Assembly (NCBI GenBank): GCA_934307065.1
Contig: CAKRCD010000003.1
Coordinates: 62,001-126,000 of the forward strand
Length of the DNA stretch: 64,000 nt
Direction of reading: 5' to 3'
Source: an uncultured Bariatricus sp.
Lineage (GTDB): Bacteria > Bacillota > Clostridia > Lachnospirales > Lachnospiraceae
In this document: positions 48,726 to 57,133 of the stretch, one piece after another
Position numbering within the stretch: the stretch's first letter is position 1
Layout: every line of letters starts with the position of its first letter
The notes under the pieces: model-generated
Told to the model about the DNA's origin: nothing
Seen by the model: the letters and a program-made list of their open reading frames with translations, nothing else
Databases searched by the model: none
Made by a program: the position numbers and the translations under genes

Positions 48726-48733
48726 TTTTCTAC

Positions 48734-48762
48734 ATATTAGTACATATGTTCTGTTTTGTCAA
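48734..48762 (-). promoter_or_regulatory. Promoter of recA
   Basis: Minus-strand TTGACA (48762-48757), 17-base spacer, TAATAT (48739-48734). Confidence 0.75.
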
Positions 48763-48808
48763 GTTCTTTTCTTCTTTTTGTTATCTGATTTTCTTTTCAA
48801 AAGCAAAC

Positions 48809-49633
48809 CTATAACGCAAATATCTTTATCAGTGCCTGTGCCACCCCATCTTCATGATGAGTTTCTGTAATCCAGTCTGCCGCATCCTTACAATCAGGTA
48901 CTGCATTGCCCACTGCAATTCCAAGTCCTGCCGCCCGAATCAGTTCGCAGTCATTTTCTCCATCGCCAAAGGCTACTACCGACTCCATTGATATCCCCAG
49001 CTGCCTCATAAGTCTGTGAACTGCCTGATGTTTGCCGGATTTCATGTTGGAAATTTCTATCAGATGGCGGGCGCTGCTGGTAATATATACATTATCAAAA
49101 GATTCTTGAATCCGCTTACGGATATATGGTTTATCTTCCTCTTTTACTACCACATCAATCCCATCCAGATTCCTTCTGTGCGCAGTCAGAAATGCTTCCA
49201 TATCTTCAACCGGTTCTCTTGTCCGTTCCACATAACCGGCAATCATCTCTTTTCCTGCAAATGCAGAAGGATTTTCCCAATATGTTCTGCTTGCATAGGC
49301 TTTTCCGTCAATAAAGCATTCATATGCAACCGGACTGGAACGCAGAACATCACATATCTTCTGTGCTGTTTCTTCCGGAAGCTTTGAACACCATAAAGGC
49401 TGCTTTTCCAGAAGATCATATATCATTGCACCATTGGATGTAATAATATAGCGCAGGCTTTTTATCCTCAGCACAGCCTCCGGATAAGAGCACAGAGGAC
49501 GTCCACTTGCAGGGACAAACAAAATTCCTTTTTGCTGCAGCTTCTCCAACACACTCTTCGTCTTTTCTGACAAGGCATCACCATGCTGCAGAAGGGTCAA
49601 ATCCAAATCCGATACCACACATTTATACTTCAT
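48809..49633 (-). CDS. Cof-type HAD-IIB phosphatase
   Basis: A 274-residue HAD hydrolase. The nucleophile motif DLDLTLLQHG (DxDxT), SGRPLCSYPEAV and the C-terminal VVAFGDGENDCELI are the Cof family motifs, and the IIB cap lies between. Such enzymes dephosphorylate small sugar phosphates or cofactors; the substrate cannot be predicted. It starts with GAGGG upstream. Confidence 0.9.
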   Translation of the reverse strand: MKYKCVVSDLDLTLLQHGDALSEKTKSVLEKLQQKGILFVPASGRPLCSYPEAVLRIKSLRYIITSNGAMIYDLLEKQPLWCSKLPEETAQKICDVLRSSPVAYECFIDGKAYASRTYWENPSAFAGKEMIAGYVERTREPVEDMEAFLTAHRRNLDGIDVVVKEEDKPYIRKRIQESFDNVYITSSARHLIEISNMKSGKHQAVHRLMRQLGISMESVVAFGDGENDCELIRAAGLGIAVGNAVPDCKDAADWITETHHEDGVAQALIKIFAL

Positions 49634-49678
49634 TGCACTACCCTCTTTGCTTCTATTATCATTTGTTTCTTTTTATTT

Positions 49679-50344
49679 CTATCTTTTTTCTACAACTTCG
49701 CCCTGTTTTTTGTAAATACTGTTTGCAGGCACATATCCACGGACCATAGACAATGGATAAATATTCGTGTTCTTTCCTACCACACTTCCTGGATTCAGCA
49801 CCGTTCCACAGCCGACTTCCACATTGTCGCCAAGCATGGCACCGAATTTTTTCATGCCTGTTTCAATTTTTTCTTCCGGTGTTTTTACAACAACCAGCTT
49901 TTTATCTGATTTTACATTCGATGTAATAGATCCTGCACCCATATGAGCCTTGAATCCCAAAATCGAATCACCTACATAATTGTAATGAGGAACCTGCACT
50001 TTGTTAAACAGAATCACATTTTTTAACTCTGTTGAATTTCCTACTACTGCCCCTTCTCCTACAATGGCATTTGCACGGATAAATGCACAGTGTCTTACTT
50101 CTGCGTCTTTTCCGATGATAGCCGGTCCTCCGATAAATGCAGTTGGTGCCACCTTCGCACTTTTTGCAATCCATACATTATCTCCACGTTTTTCATATTC
50201 CTCTTCCGATAATGTGGCACCTAATTCCATAATAAAATTACTGATTTTCGGCAGTACTTCCCATGGGTACTCTACACCTTCGAAAATGTCTTTTGCTATG
50301 GTTTCATCCAACGTATACATTTCTTTTACTGTCATTTCTTTCAT
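49679..50344 (-). CDS. Left-handed beta-helix (hexapeptide-repeat) protein
   Basis: A 221-residue protein. An N-terminal helical segment of about 60 residues is followed by hexapeptide repeats (VWIAKSAKVAPTAFIGG, AIIGKDAEV, AIVGEGAVVGN, VEVGCGTVLNPGSVVGKN). It resembles the acyltransferase-like C-terminal half of GlmU-type proteins but has no pyrophosphorylase domain. A sugar or UDP-sugar acyltransferase role is likely but unproven. AAGGAG precedes the ATG, 6 bases after topB ends. Confidence 0.8.
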   Translation of the reverse strand: MKEMTVKEMYTLDETIAKDIFEGVEYPWEVLPKISNFIMELGATLSEEEYEKRGDNVWIAKSAKVAPTAFIGGPAIIGKDAEVRHCAFIRANAIVGEGAVVGNSTELKNVILFNKVQVPHYNYVGDSILGFKAHMGAGSITSNVKSDKKLVVVKTPEEKIETGMKKFGAMLGDNVEVGCGTVLNPGSVVGKNTNIYPLSMVRGYVPANSIYKKQGEVVEKR

Positions 50345-50350
50345 GCTTGT

Positions 50351-52417
50351 TTACTCCTTTTCACTCTTTTTACTCTTTGCTGTACTTTTTTTATTACTCT
50401 TGTTTGGATTATTTTTATAATACGAAGCTGCTTTATCGTAATATGCTTTCAAATGGTACTGATTCTGTACCCCCAGCACACCGTTGGTTCTGCTAATGAT
50501 AAAGTTCCGTAATTTTATCATATATTCTTCCGAAGTAATTTCTCCATCGGCAACATAAGTCAGGCCTTTTTCCCAGCTTGCCGTCAGCTCCGGGTTCAAA
50601 AGAGAGCGAATGGAGCTGGCAACCACATCATATATCATTTCCCCAAGCAGGGTCGGAGTAATGACCTGGGTTTTCTTATTCAAGGATAAATATTTGATAT
50701 TAAACAGCTTTTTCAGTATTTCTGCACGGGTCGCACTGGTTCCGATTCCACTTCCCTTTATCTGGGCACGAAGTTCTTCATCCTCGATCAATTGTCCTGC
50801 ATTTTCCATGGCAAGAATCATAGAACCGGAGTTATAACGCTTCGGTGGTGCGGTTTCTCCTTCCTTAATATCAAGTCCTGATACCGCCAGAATATCGCCC
50901 TTTTTTATTTTCTGAATATATTCAAATAAATGAATATCCAAATCTTTCCCTTCGCCTTCGGCATTTTCCTCGCTGTCATTCTCACTGGACTTTTTGTTCT
51001 TTGGAACTCCGGCTACTTTCAGATATCCTTCTTTTGCAAGTACGCGGAAATTGGAAAAAAACTGTTCTTCCTTTATCTGCGTCACAAGGGCAACTTTCTG
51101 ATACTCTGCTGCCGGATAAAAAATACTCAGAAAACGTCGCACAATCAGCTCATATACCTGCTGAGAAATATGGGACACTGATGAAAGCGCAGTGATTCCC
51201 TGTCCCGTTGGGATAATCGCGTAATGGTCTGTAATCTGCTTATCATTTACATATCTGGTCTTTTCCAGATTCTTATAGCTTTCCAACTGTAAAATATCCT
51301 TCAGATATGGCTCTGCAAGCTTATATTTATACAAACCGTTCAGATTCTTGGTAATTTCCTTTGCCACAGCCGTAGACAAAACGCGGGCATCCGTTCTGGG
51401 ATAGGTTACCAGCTTTTTTTCGTACAATTCCTGCACAATCCGCAGTGTTTCATCCGGGCTGATTTTAAACCGCTTGGAACATTCGTTTTGAAGTTCTGCC
51501 AAGTTAAATAAAAGCGGTGGATTTTTCTTTTCTTTCTTCTTTTCAATGGAAAGAATCCGGCACTGAAGCGGTTCGTTTCCGGTTCGAAGATATGTAATTA
51601 ATTCTTCCGCATCCTGCCGCTCTTTGAAACCATTTTCCTTATAGAGCTTCAGGGATTCAAAATACCGGCTTCCTTTTACCGCCCGCCATTCTCCTTCGAA
51701 GGTGCCGCCTTCCGTGGTAAGCGTCTCGATTACTCTGTAAAACGGTGTCTTTACAAATTCCCGGATTTCCCGTTCTCTGCGCACTACCATGCCGAGAACA
51801 CAGGTCATTACCCTGCCCACGGAAATTACCGTATATTTATTTCCCAGATATCTGGAAATGCTGTCTCCATATTTCAAAGTCAGAAGTCTGGAAAAATTAA
51901 TTCCCATCAGATAGTCTTCTTTGGCCCTCAAATAAGCGGATTCTGACAGATTATCATAAGCAGACAAATCCTTTGCTTCCCGGATTCCTCGTAAAATTTC
52001 ATCTTCCGTCTGGGAGTCAATCCAGACTCTGCGTCGTTCTTTTCCCTTTACACCGGCCATCTGCTCTACGAGGCGATATATATATTCTCCTTCACGTCCC
52101 GAGTCGGTACATACATAAATACATGCAATATCTTCTCTGGTCAGAAGCATCTTTACCGTGTCAAACTGCTTTTTTACAGAAGGAATTACCTCATATTTAA
52201 ATTCATCTGGTATGAATGGCAAGGTCTGGAGACTCCATTTTTTATACTTTTCATCGTACACTTCCGGGTAACTCATAGTAACCAAATGTCCAACGCACCA
52301 GGTAACAACCGCGTCATCCCCCTCTAAATATCCATCTTTTCGCTTCATGTTTAAGTGTAGCGCCTTGGCAAATTCCTGTGCTACGCTGGGTTTTTCCGCA
52401 ATAAATATATTTTTCAT
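50351..52417 (-). CDS. topB: DNA topoisomerase III (type IA)
   Basis: Relaxes and decatenates DNA through a tyrosine-linked break. The 688-residue enzyme begins with a Toprim domain (FIAEKPSVAQEFA; CTDSGREGEYIYR), has the active-site Tyr in KLVTYPRTDARVLS, and GIGTSATRAEILKKL. The C-terminus is a Lys/Ser tail without zinc fingers. Chromosomal TopB and conjugative-element TopB look alike, but no other element genes are nearby. Confidence 0.95.
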   Translation of the reverse strand: MKNIFIAEKPSVAQEFAKALHLNMKRKDGYLEGDDAVVTWCVGHLVTMSYPEVYDEKYKKWSLQTLPFIPDEFKYEVIPSVKKQFDTVKMLLTREDIACIYVCTDSGREGEYIYRLVEQMAGVKGKERRRVWIDSQTEDEILRGIREAKDLSAYDNLSESAYLRAKEDYLMGINFSRLLTLKYGDSISRYLGNKYTVISVGRVMTCVLGMVVRREREIREFVKTPFYRVIETLTTEGGTFEGEWRAVKGSRYFESLKLYKENGFKERQDAEELITYLRTGNEPLQCRILSIEKKKEKKNPPLLFNLAELQNECSKRFKISPDETLRIVQELYEKKLVTYPRTDARVLSTAVAKEITKNLNGLYKYKLAEPYLKDILQLESYKNLEKTRYVNDKQITDHYAIIPTGQGITALSSVSHISQQVYELIVRRFLSIFYPAAEYQKVALVTQIKEEQFFSNFRVLAKEGYLKVAGVPKNKKSSENDSEENAEGEGKDLDIHLFEYIQKIKKGDILAVSGLDIKEGETAPPKRYNSGSMILAMENAGQLIEDEELRAQIKGSGIGTSATRAEILKKLFNIKYLSLNKKTQVITPTLLGEMIYDVVASSIRSLLNPELTASWEKGLTYVADGEITSEEYMIKLRNFIISRTNGVLGVQNQYHLKAYYDKAASYYKNNPNKSNKKSTAKSKKSEKE

Positions 52418-52487
52418 AAATATTCTTAGGTCCAGCCTCTGACTGCCCTTTTATCTTTCTCTAGTTTTCATTCAAAATATGAACGTC

Positions 52488-52536
52488 AAAAGGTGGCCGG
52501 TTACAGCAAACACAGATACAACTGTAACTGACCACC
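52488..52536 (-). terminator. Terminator after the stand-alone activase
   Basis: Minus strand: GGTGGTCAGTTACAG, loop, CTGTAACCGGCCACC, then TTTTGACG. One mismatch pair lies in the stem. Confidence 0.75.
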
Positions 52537-52623
52537 CTTGCCTCACAGTATAACACATTCTGTCTCATTCTGCCATACTGACACCATCAGGTACTCTTCT
52601 TTCTTTTACATGATAATCGCTTT

Positions 52624-53376
52624 CTATTGTTCCGCACCCATCAGTGCAGCACCAATCGCTCCTGCATATCTTGCAAGCGGAGCACTCGTAACCGGTGCTT
52701 TCAGTGCATTTTCCAGTCTCTCAATTACATACTGGTCTTCACATAAGCCACCTGTCAGGAAATATTTATCACTTGGTACCTGTGCAATTAATTGCACAAC
52801 TTTCATAATTACCGATTCAATGACTCCAAAGGCGATATCTTCTCTTGGAGTACCACGTCCAATCAGACTGATAACCTCTGATTCCGCAAATACAGTACAC
52901 ATGGAGCTGATGGTAATATGTTCCCCTTTTCTCGCCAAATCAGACAATTCATTCTGAGTCAGTCCCAAACGGTTTGTCATAACCTCAATAAATTTTCCCG
53001 TTCCTGCTGAACATTTATCGTTCATAAGGAACTTCATTACGCGTCCATTTTTCAAAGAAATTCCCTTGGTATCCTGTCCTCCGATGTCAATGACAGTTCC
53101 ATCATCATGGAACAAATAATGTGCACCCTTTCCATGACAGGTAATCTCCGTCACAACGCGGTCAGCATAAGGCACAGAAATACGTCCATATCCAGTTGCT
53201 ACGTAAGTTGCATTTTCTTTATTAATCCCTTCTGCTTCCAGTTTTTCATAAATATCATCTGCGGTCTTTCTGCTGCTGAATCCTGTATTGAGCAGAAGAT
53301 GTTTTATTACTTTTCCATCTTCCATTACCACTACCTTTGCTGCACTTGACCCTATATCAATTCCTACAAAATACAT
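52624..53376 (-). CDS. 2-hydroxyacyl-CoA dehydratase activase (HgdC-like)
   Basis: A 250-residue ASKHA ATPase. FVGIDIGSSAAKVVVM and VIDIGGQDTKGI are the phosphate loops. The two cluster cysteines are in NDKCSAGTGKFIE and SSMCTVFAESE, so a homodimer can hold one [4Fe-4S]. It passes a low-potential electron to a dehydratase or similar enzyme at the cost of ATP. No dehydratase subunits (HgdA/B) are adjacent. A short LacI-type regulator gene lies 161 bases upstream on the same strand. Confidence 0.92.
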   Translation of the reverse strand: MYFVGIDIGSSAAKVVVMEDGKVIKHLLLNTGFSSRKTADDIYEKLEAEGINKENATYVATGYGRISVPYADRVVTEITCHGKGAHYLFHDDGTVIDIGGQDTKGISLKNGRVMKFLMNDKCSAGTGKFIEVMTNRLGLTQNELSDLARKGEHITISSMCTVFAESEVISLIGRGTPREDIAFGVIESVIMKVVQLIAQVPSDKYFLTGGLCEDQYVIERLENALKAPVTSAPLARYAGAIGAALMGAEQ

Positions 53377-53436
53377 GTCTTCCTCCTGCTCCGAACTTAC
53401 CTCAAGCCCGTTTTTGTCTCTTTCGTCACTACCTCT

Positions 53437-53465
53437 AGTTTATTATTTTACATGTCATTCGTCAA
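53437..53465 (-). promoter_or_regulatory. Promoter of the activase gene
   Basis: Minus-strand TTGACG (53465-53460), 17-base spacer, TAAACT (53442-53437). Confidence 0.6.
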
Positions 53466-53537
53466 ATTGATAAAATCTATAAATCCTGAGAAAACATCTT
53501 ATATTCAATACTTCTATTTATCAAACATGGTTTATGT

Positions 53538-54056
53538 TTATGAAATGCGTCCCAGCTCGTACATCATTGTCTCCAGTTTCATGTGTAATACTTCTTCCGA
53601 CTCCCGTTCGCTTATCCATACAGACTGACATCCGGTTTCTTCCTCGAACAAAGGCATGCGTTCTTTCGGGAATCCAATCATCACTACCCCATCCGCTTTC
53701 CATTCTCTGGTAAATATGGTTCCCTCTTCAATCCCATTTGCGAAATGAATCAGAGCATACTGGTTTTTGTTAAAAATATACTGTTCAATTTGTTTCAAGT
53801 ACTCATAATTACGGCTTCTCTGTGTCGGTCTTCCATTTGTAGTCCCATCCAGAATGACATACAGTTTCGTTCCTCTCCCCGCAAGTACCCGTGCACGCAC
53901 ATTCAGCAGATAGTCTTCTTCTTTTAAAATTTTCTCAATCTTCTGCTTTGTCTCCGTGCTCATTCGTTCTGTCCGTCCATGTATTACATTTAATACTGTC
54001 GTGACACTTACTCCTGCTCTGGACGCAATTTCTTTTACCCGTACTTTCTTCCGCAT
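53538..54056 (-). CDS. Short LacI-family regulator
   Basis: The first 60 residues are a LacI helix-turn-helix (RVKEIASRAGVSVTTVLNVIHG, then hinge-like RARVLAGRGT). The following 110 residues cover only the first part of the sugar-binding domain (LYVILDGTT, GVVMIGFP). At 172 residues it is about half the usual 330. No rest of the domain is found in the 161 bases downstream. It is either a truncated gene or a naturally short form. GAGGAAG precedes the ATG. Confidence 0.8.
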   Translation of the reverse strand: MRKKVRVKEIASRAGVSVTTVLNVIHGRTERMSTETKQKIEKILKEEDYLLNVRARVLAGRGTKLYVILDGTTNGRPTQRSRNYEYLKQIEQYIFNKNQYALIHFANGIEEGTIFTREWKADGVVMIGFPKERMPLFEEETGCQSVWISERESEEVLHMKLETMMYELGRIS

Positions 54057-54156
54057 GTTTTCTTCCTCTCTCTCATTTTAATTTTTAAATGCCGTTTTCT
54101 TTTCTCATCTCTGACATTTTCCAGACTATAACACATATTTTTTTATTTGTGCGTTT

Positions 54157-54205
54157 TTCGACAAAGTACGCTATTTACCTATATATTTCGACAAATTTCG
54201 GCAAA
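54157..54205. repeat. Three TTCGACAAA-type repeats in the lacI/HAD intergenic region
   Basis: TTCGACAAA at 54157-54165 and 54187-54195 and TTCGGCAAA at 54197-54205 start 30 and 10 bases apart, so all lie on the same helix face. They may be regulator sites between the divergent genes. Confidence 0.5.
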
Positions 54206-54236
54206 ACGATTCCGTAAATTTATGTAAGATTATCAA

Positions 54237-54265
54237 TTGTGATTCCTGTACGCCTGTGCTATTCT
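54237..54265 (+). promoter_or_regulatory. Promoter of the HAD hydrolase gene
   Basis: TTGTGA (54237-54242), 17-base spacer, TATTCT (54260-54265), then AAAGGAG before the ATG at 54301. Confidence 0.6.
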
Positions 54266-54300
54266 TTTAGTAAATACAATCGTAAAAGGAGTTTTCTTTC

Positions 54301-54969
54301 ATGGATGGAATTATATTTGACATAGACGGAACCCTGTGGGATTCCACGGAATCGGTAGCAAAGGCATGGAATCGAGCCATTATGGAACAGGAGAATCTGG
54401 ATTTACATCTGACTGGGGAAAAGCTTATGCCTCTGTTCGGAAAAACAATGGATGAAATCGAAGCCGCATTATTCCCGAATTTTTCTCAGGAAAAAAGGGA
54501 CAAACTTGGAAATGCATGTTATGAATATGAGAATACATTTTTATACGAAGAACCCGGGATTCTTTTTCCTCATGTAAAAGAGACATTCCAACTTCTCTCT
54601 CAGTCTTATGACCTCTACATCGTCAGCAATTGCCAATGTGGTTACATTGAAGCTTTTCTGGAAACTACAGGACTTCAGACTTATGTGAAGGATTCTCTGT
54701 GCTTCGGACAGACCCACCTTCCAAAGGGGAAAACCATCCGTATGCTGATGGATACCAATCATTTACAGGATGTGGTCTATATTGGTGATACCCAGGGAGA
54801 TTATGATGCCTGTCAGATGGCAAATGTGCCTTTTATCTATGCAAGTTACGGATTCGGTCAGGCACCGGAGGCAGAGTGTTCCATTCAGGGCCTTGATGAA
54901 CTTCCTCTGTTGCTGAAAAACCGGAATAAAAATCAAGAAGGTGTTTTCTCTCATACCTATGGAAAGTAA
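54301..54969 (+). CDS. HAD hydrolase (phosphoglycolate phosphatase-like)
   Basis: A 222-residue HAD subfamily I phosphatase. The nucleophile loop is FDIDGTLWDSTESV. A helical cap follows (about 15-85), then YIVSNCQCGY (motif II), the Lys in HLPKGKTI and VVYIGDTQGDYDAC (motif III/IV). It is monocistronic and divergent from the lacI-type gene. The substrate is unknown. Confidence 0.9.
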   Translation: MDGIIFDIDGTLWDSTESVAKAWNRAIMEQENLDLHLTGEKLMPLFGKTMDEIEAALFPNFSQEKRDKLGNACYEYENTFLYEEPGILFPHVKETFQLLSQSYDLYIVSNCQCGYIEAFLETTGLQTYVKDSLCFGQTHLPKGKTIRMLMDTNHLQDVVYIGDTQGDYDACQMANVPFIYASYGFGQAPEAECSIQGLDELPLLLKNRNKNQEGVFSHTYGK

Positions 54970-54996
54970 TAAGCCAAGAATACATTATGAGAGTCT

Positions 54997-55026
54997 AGTG
55001 CCCGGAAAAGTCCGGCACTTTTCATA
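54997..55026 (+). terminator. Terminator after the HAD gene
   Basis: AGTGCCCGGA, loop AAAG, TCCGGCACT, then TTTTC. Confidence 0.8.
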
Positions 55027-55043
55027 TGCATGACAACCTACGA

Positions 55044-55082
55044 AAAAGCGAGACTTTTGCATCCCACACAAGTCTCGCTTTT
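55044..55082. terminator. Bidirectional terminator before the radical SAM gene 3' end
   Basis: AAAAGCGAGACTT and AAGTCTCGCTTTT form a perfect 13-base stem with U-runs on both sides. Confidence 0.85.
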
Positions 55083-55145
55083 ACTTTTCATATTTGATTT
55101 TCTAACCATGTTATATCTATTCCGTTATAGATACTTCTACACGAT

Positions 55146-56066
55146 CTATCGGAAATCCGGGTCCGTCATCTGATAGCAGTCCAGTTCGCAACAGCAGCCG
55201 CCTACTTTTGCATAGACCGCTTCTTTGTTCTTATATGTTTGAATGCCTTCTTCTACTTTAGCCAGCATTTTCTCTCTGTCTCTTGGAAGTATACCTCTGA
55301 CACGAACCTTCACAAAATCATGGAAACCGTCATACTCTACGCCGTCTACATCCAGAAGCTCCAGAAGCCGTTTTTCTTCTTCCAAGTTCTCCAGTTCATC
55401 TGCCGGAACAAACAATCCTTTCTCGATATCCTTGTACAGTGGTGCTTCTACATGCAAAAACATAGAGAAATTCACTATTTTTTTCGGTTTTGTTTTGTTG
55501 TAAAATTCTGCAATTGCTTCTGCATTTTCAATACCACGACCTTTTCCGGCAATTCCGGTCATCATATGTGCATCATATTCCAGTCCTGCCTTGTGCAGAC
55601 GTTCAATTGCTTCATATACTTGAGCTTTATTGTGGTCTTTGTGCATAAACTGAAGTACATCGTCAAGCCCTGTCTCAATTCCAAGATAAAGCTGGTCTAC
55701 CCCTGCATCTTGCAACGCTTTCAACTCCGCATCACTCTTTGCACGGATATTGGTCACTGTAGCATCCATATTCACGCTCTGACAATCCGGGAAATACTTA
55801 TGCACCATTTTCAAAATCGTAAGCAGCTTCTCCGTAGCAATTCCAAACGCATTTCCGTCTCCCAGAAATACCCGCTTCGGATTACCACCAATCTCACTTA
55901 CGCGAATCAGCTCCGCTTCAATCTGCTCAAGCGGCAATTCCCTGTACTTCAAATGCTTGAATAATGTACAGAACTTGCATGCATTGTAAGAACACCCTAC
56001 CGCTACAGGGAGCATAAATGCAGACCTTTCCATAGGGGAGCGACAAATTTGACCTTCATATTCCAT
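55146..56066 (-). CDS. Radical SAM enzyme of unknown function
   Basis: A 306-residue radical SAM protein. The cluster motif is GCSYNACKFC (Cys 25, 30, 33), spaced CX4CX2C as in Elp3-like proteins rather than CX3CX2C. VFLGDGNAFGI, VDQLYLGIETGLDDVL and DAHMMTGIAGKG follow along the barrel. The C-terminus ends with Cys 291-293 and 297 (GGCCCELDC), which may ligate another cluster. It is the third gene after the scaffold and GGGtGRT genes, 43 bases behind. The ATG at 56066 follows GGAGGG. Confidence 0.88.
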   Translation of the reverse strand: MEYEGQICRSPMERSAFMLPVAVGCSYNACKFCTLFKHLKYRELPLEQIEAELIRVSEIGGNPKRVFLGDGNAFGIATEKLLTILKMVHKYFPDCQSVNMDATVTNIRAKSDAELKALQDAGVDQLYLGIETGLDDVLQFMHKDHNKAQVYEAIERLHKAGLEYDAHMMTGIAGKGRGIENAEAIAEFYNKTKPKKIVNFSMFLHVEAPLYKDIEKGLFVPADELENLEEEKRLLELLDVDGVEYDGFHDFVKVRVRGILPRDREKMLAKVEEGIQTYKNKEAVYAKVGGCCCELDCYQMTDPDFR

Positions 56067-56109
56067 AATGATCCCTCCAGTTTCTAAATACAACTAAACT
56101 GTTTCTCAG

Positions 56110-57120
56110 TTAAAATTTCCCAGCTTTTGCTGCTTCCTCCACGCTGACTGCCACTGCCACTGTCATTCCGACCATCGGGTTATTTCCGGCCCCGATCAGT
56201 CCCATCATCTCTACATGAGCCGGAACGGAAGAAGATCCTGCAAACTGTGCATCAGAATGCATACGTCCCATAGTATCTGTCATACCATAAGAAGCCGGTC
56301 CTGCTGCCATATTATCCGGGTGAAGGGTACGTCCGGTTCCTCCACCGGATGCAACTGAAAAGTACTTCTTTCCTGCCTCGATACATTCTTTCTTATATGT
56401 ACCTGCCACCGGGTGTTGGAAACGGGTTGGATTCGTTGAATTTCCGGTAATGGAAACATCTACACCCTCTTTCCACATAATCGCCACACCTTCACGGACA
56501 TCATTGGCACCATAGCAGTTTACTTTTGAACGGAGTCCGTCAGAATATGCAATTCTCTGTACTTCTTTCAGTTCTCCTGTATAGTAATCATATTCTGTCT
56601 GTACATAGGTAAATCCGTTGATACGGGAAATAATCTTAGCTGCGTCTTTTCCAAGTCCGTTTAAGATAACACGAAGTGGTTTCTTACGAACTTTGTTTGC
56701 TTTCTCTGCAATACCGATGGCACCTTCTGCTGCTGCAAAGGATTCGTGTCCTGCAAGAAATGCGAAACAGTCTGTGTCTTCTTCCAATAACATCTTACCA
56801 AGGTTACCGTGTCCAAGTCCAACTTTACGCTGGTCTGCTACAGATCCCGGAATACAGAAAGACTGTAACCCTTCTCCAATTGCTGCTGCCGCTTCCGATG
56901 CGGTACGGCAGTTCTTCTTAATTGCAATCGCAGCTCCTACTATGTATGCCCAGCATGCGTTTTCAAAACAGATTGGCTGAATTGCCTTTACCTGCGCATA
57001 TACATCCAGTCCGGCATCCTTTGTCATCTTCTCTGCTTCTTCAATAGAAGCAATTCCATAACTGTTTAATACCGCATTGATGTTGTCAATACGTCTTTCA
57101 TATGATTCAAATAAAGCCAT
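56110..57120 (-). CDS. GGGtGRT family protein
   Basis: A 336-residue conserved protein named for its motif ASGGGTGRTLHPDN (GGGTGRT at residues 259-265). Other conserved stretches are PICFENACWAYIVGAA, GSVADQRKVGLGHGNLGKM and FAFLAGHESFAAAEGA. It has seven cysteines (51, 56, 71, 89, 118, 202, 246). No catalytic activity is established for the family. It almost always accompanies the scaffold-like protein encoded 13 bases upstream. I cannot assign a fold. Confidence 0.93.
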   Translation of the reverse strand: MALFESYERRIDNINAVLNSYGIASIEEAEKMTKDAGLDVYAQVKAIQPICFENACWAYIVGAAIAIKKNCRTASEAAAAIGEGLQSFCIPGSVADQRKVGLGHGNLGKMLLEEDTDCFAFLAGHESFAAAEGAIGIAEKANKVRKKPLRVILNGLGKDAAKIISRINGFTYVQTEYDYYTGELKEVQRIAYSDGLRSKVNCYGANDVREGVAIMWKEGVDVSITGNSTNPTRFQHPVAGTYKKECIEAGKKYFSVASGGGTGRTLHPDNMAAGPASYGMTDTMGRMHSDAQFAGSSSVPAHVEMMGLIGAGNNPMVGMTVAVAVSVEEAAKAGKF

Positions 57121-57133
57121 GTCTCAAATCCTC

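Noticed and set aside
50351..52417. topB as a marker of an integrated conjugative element
   Set aside because: No relaxase, VirB4 or VirD4 gene nearby; neighbours are housekeeping genes.
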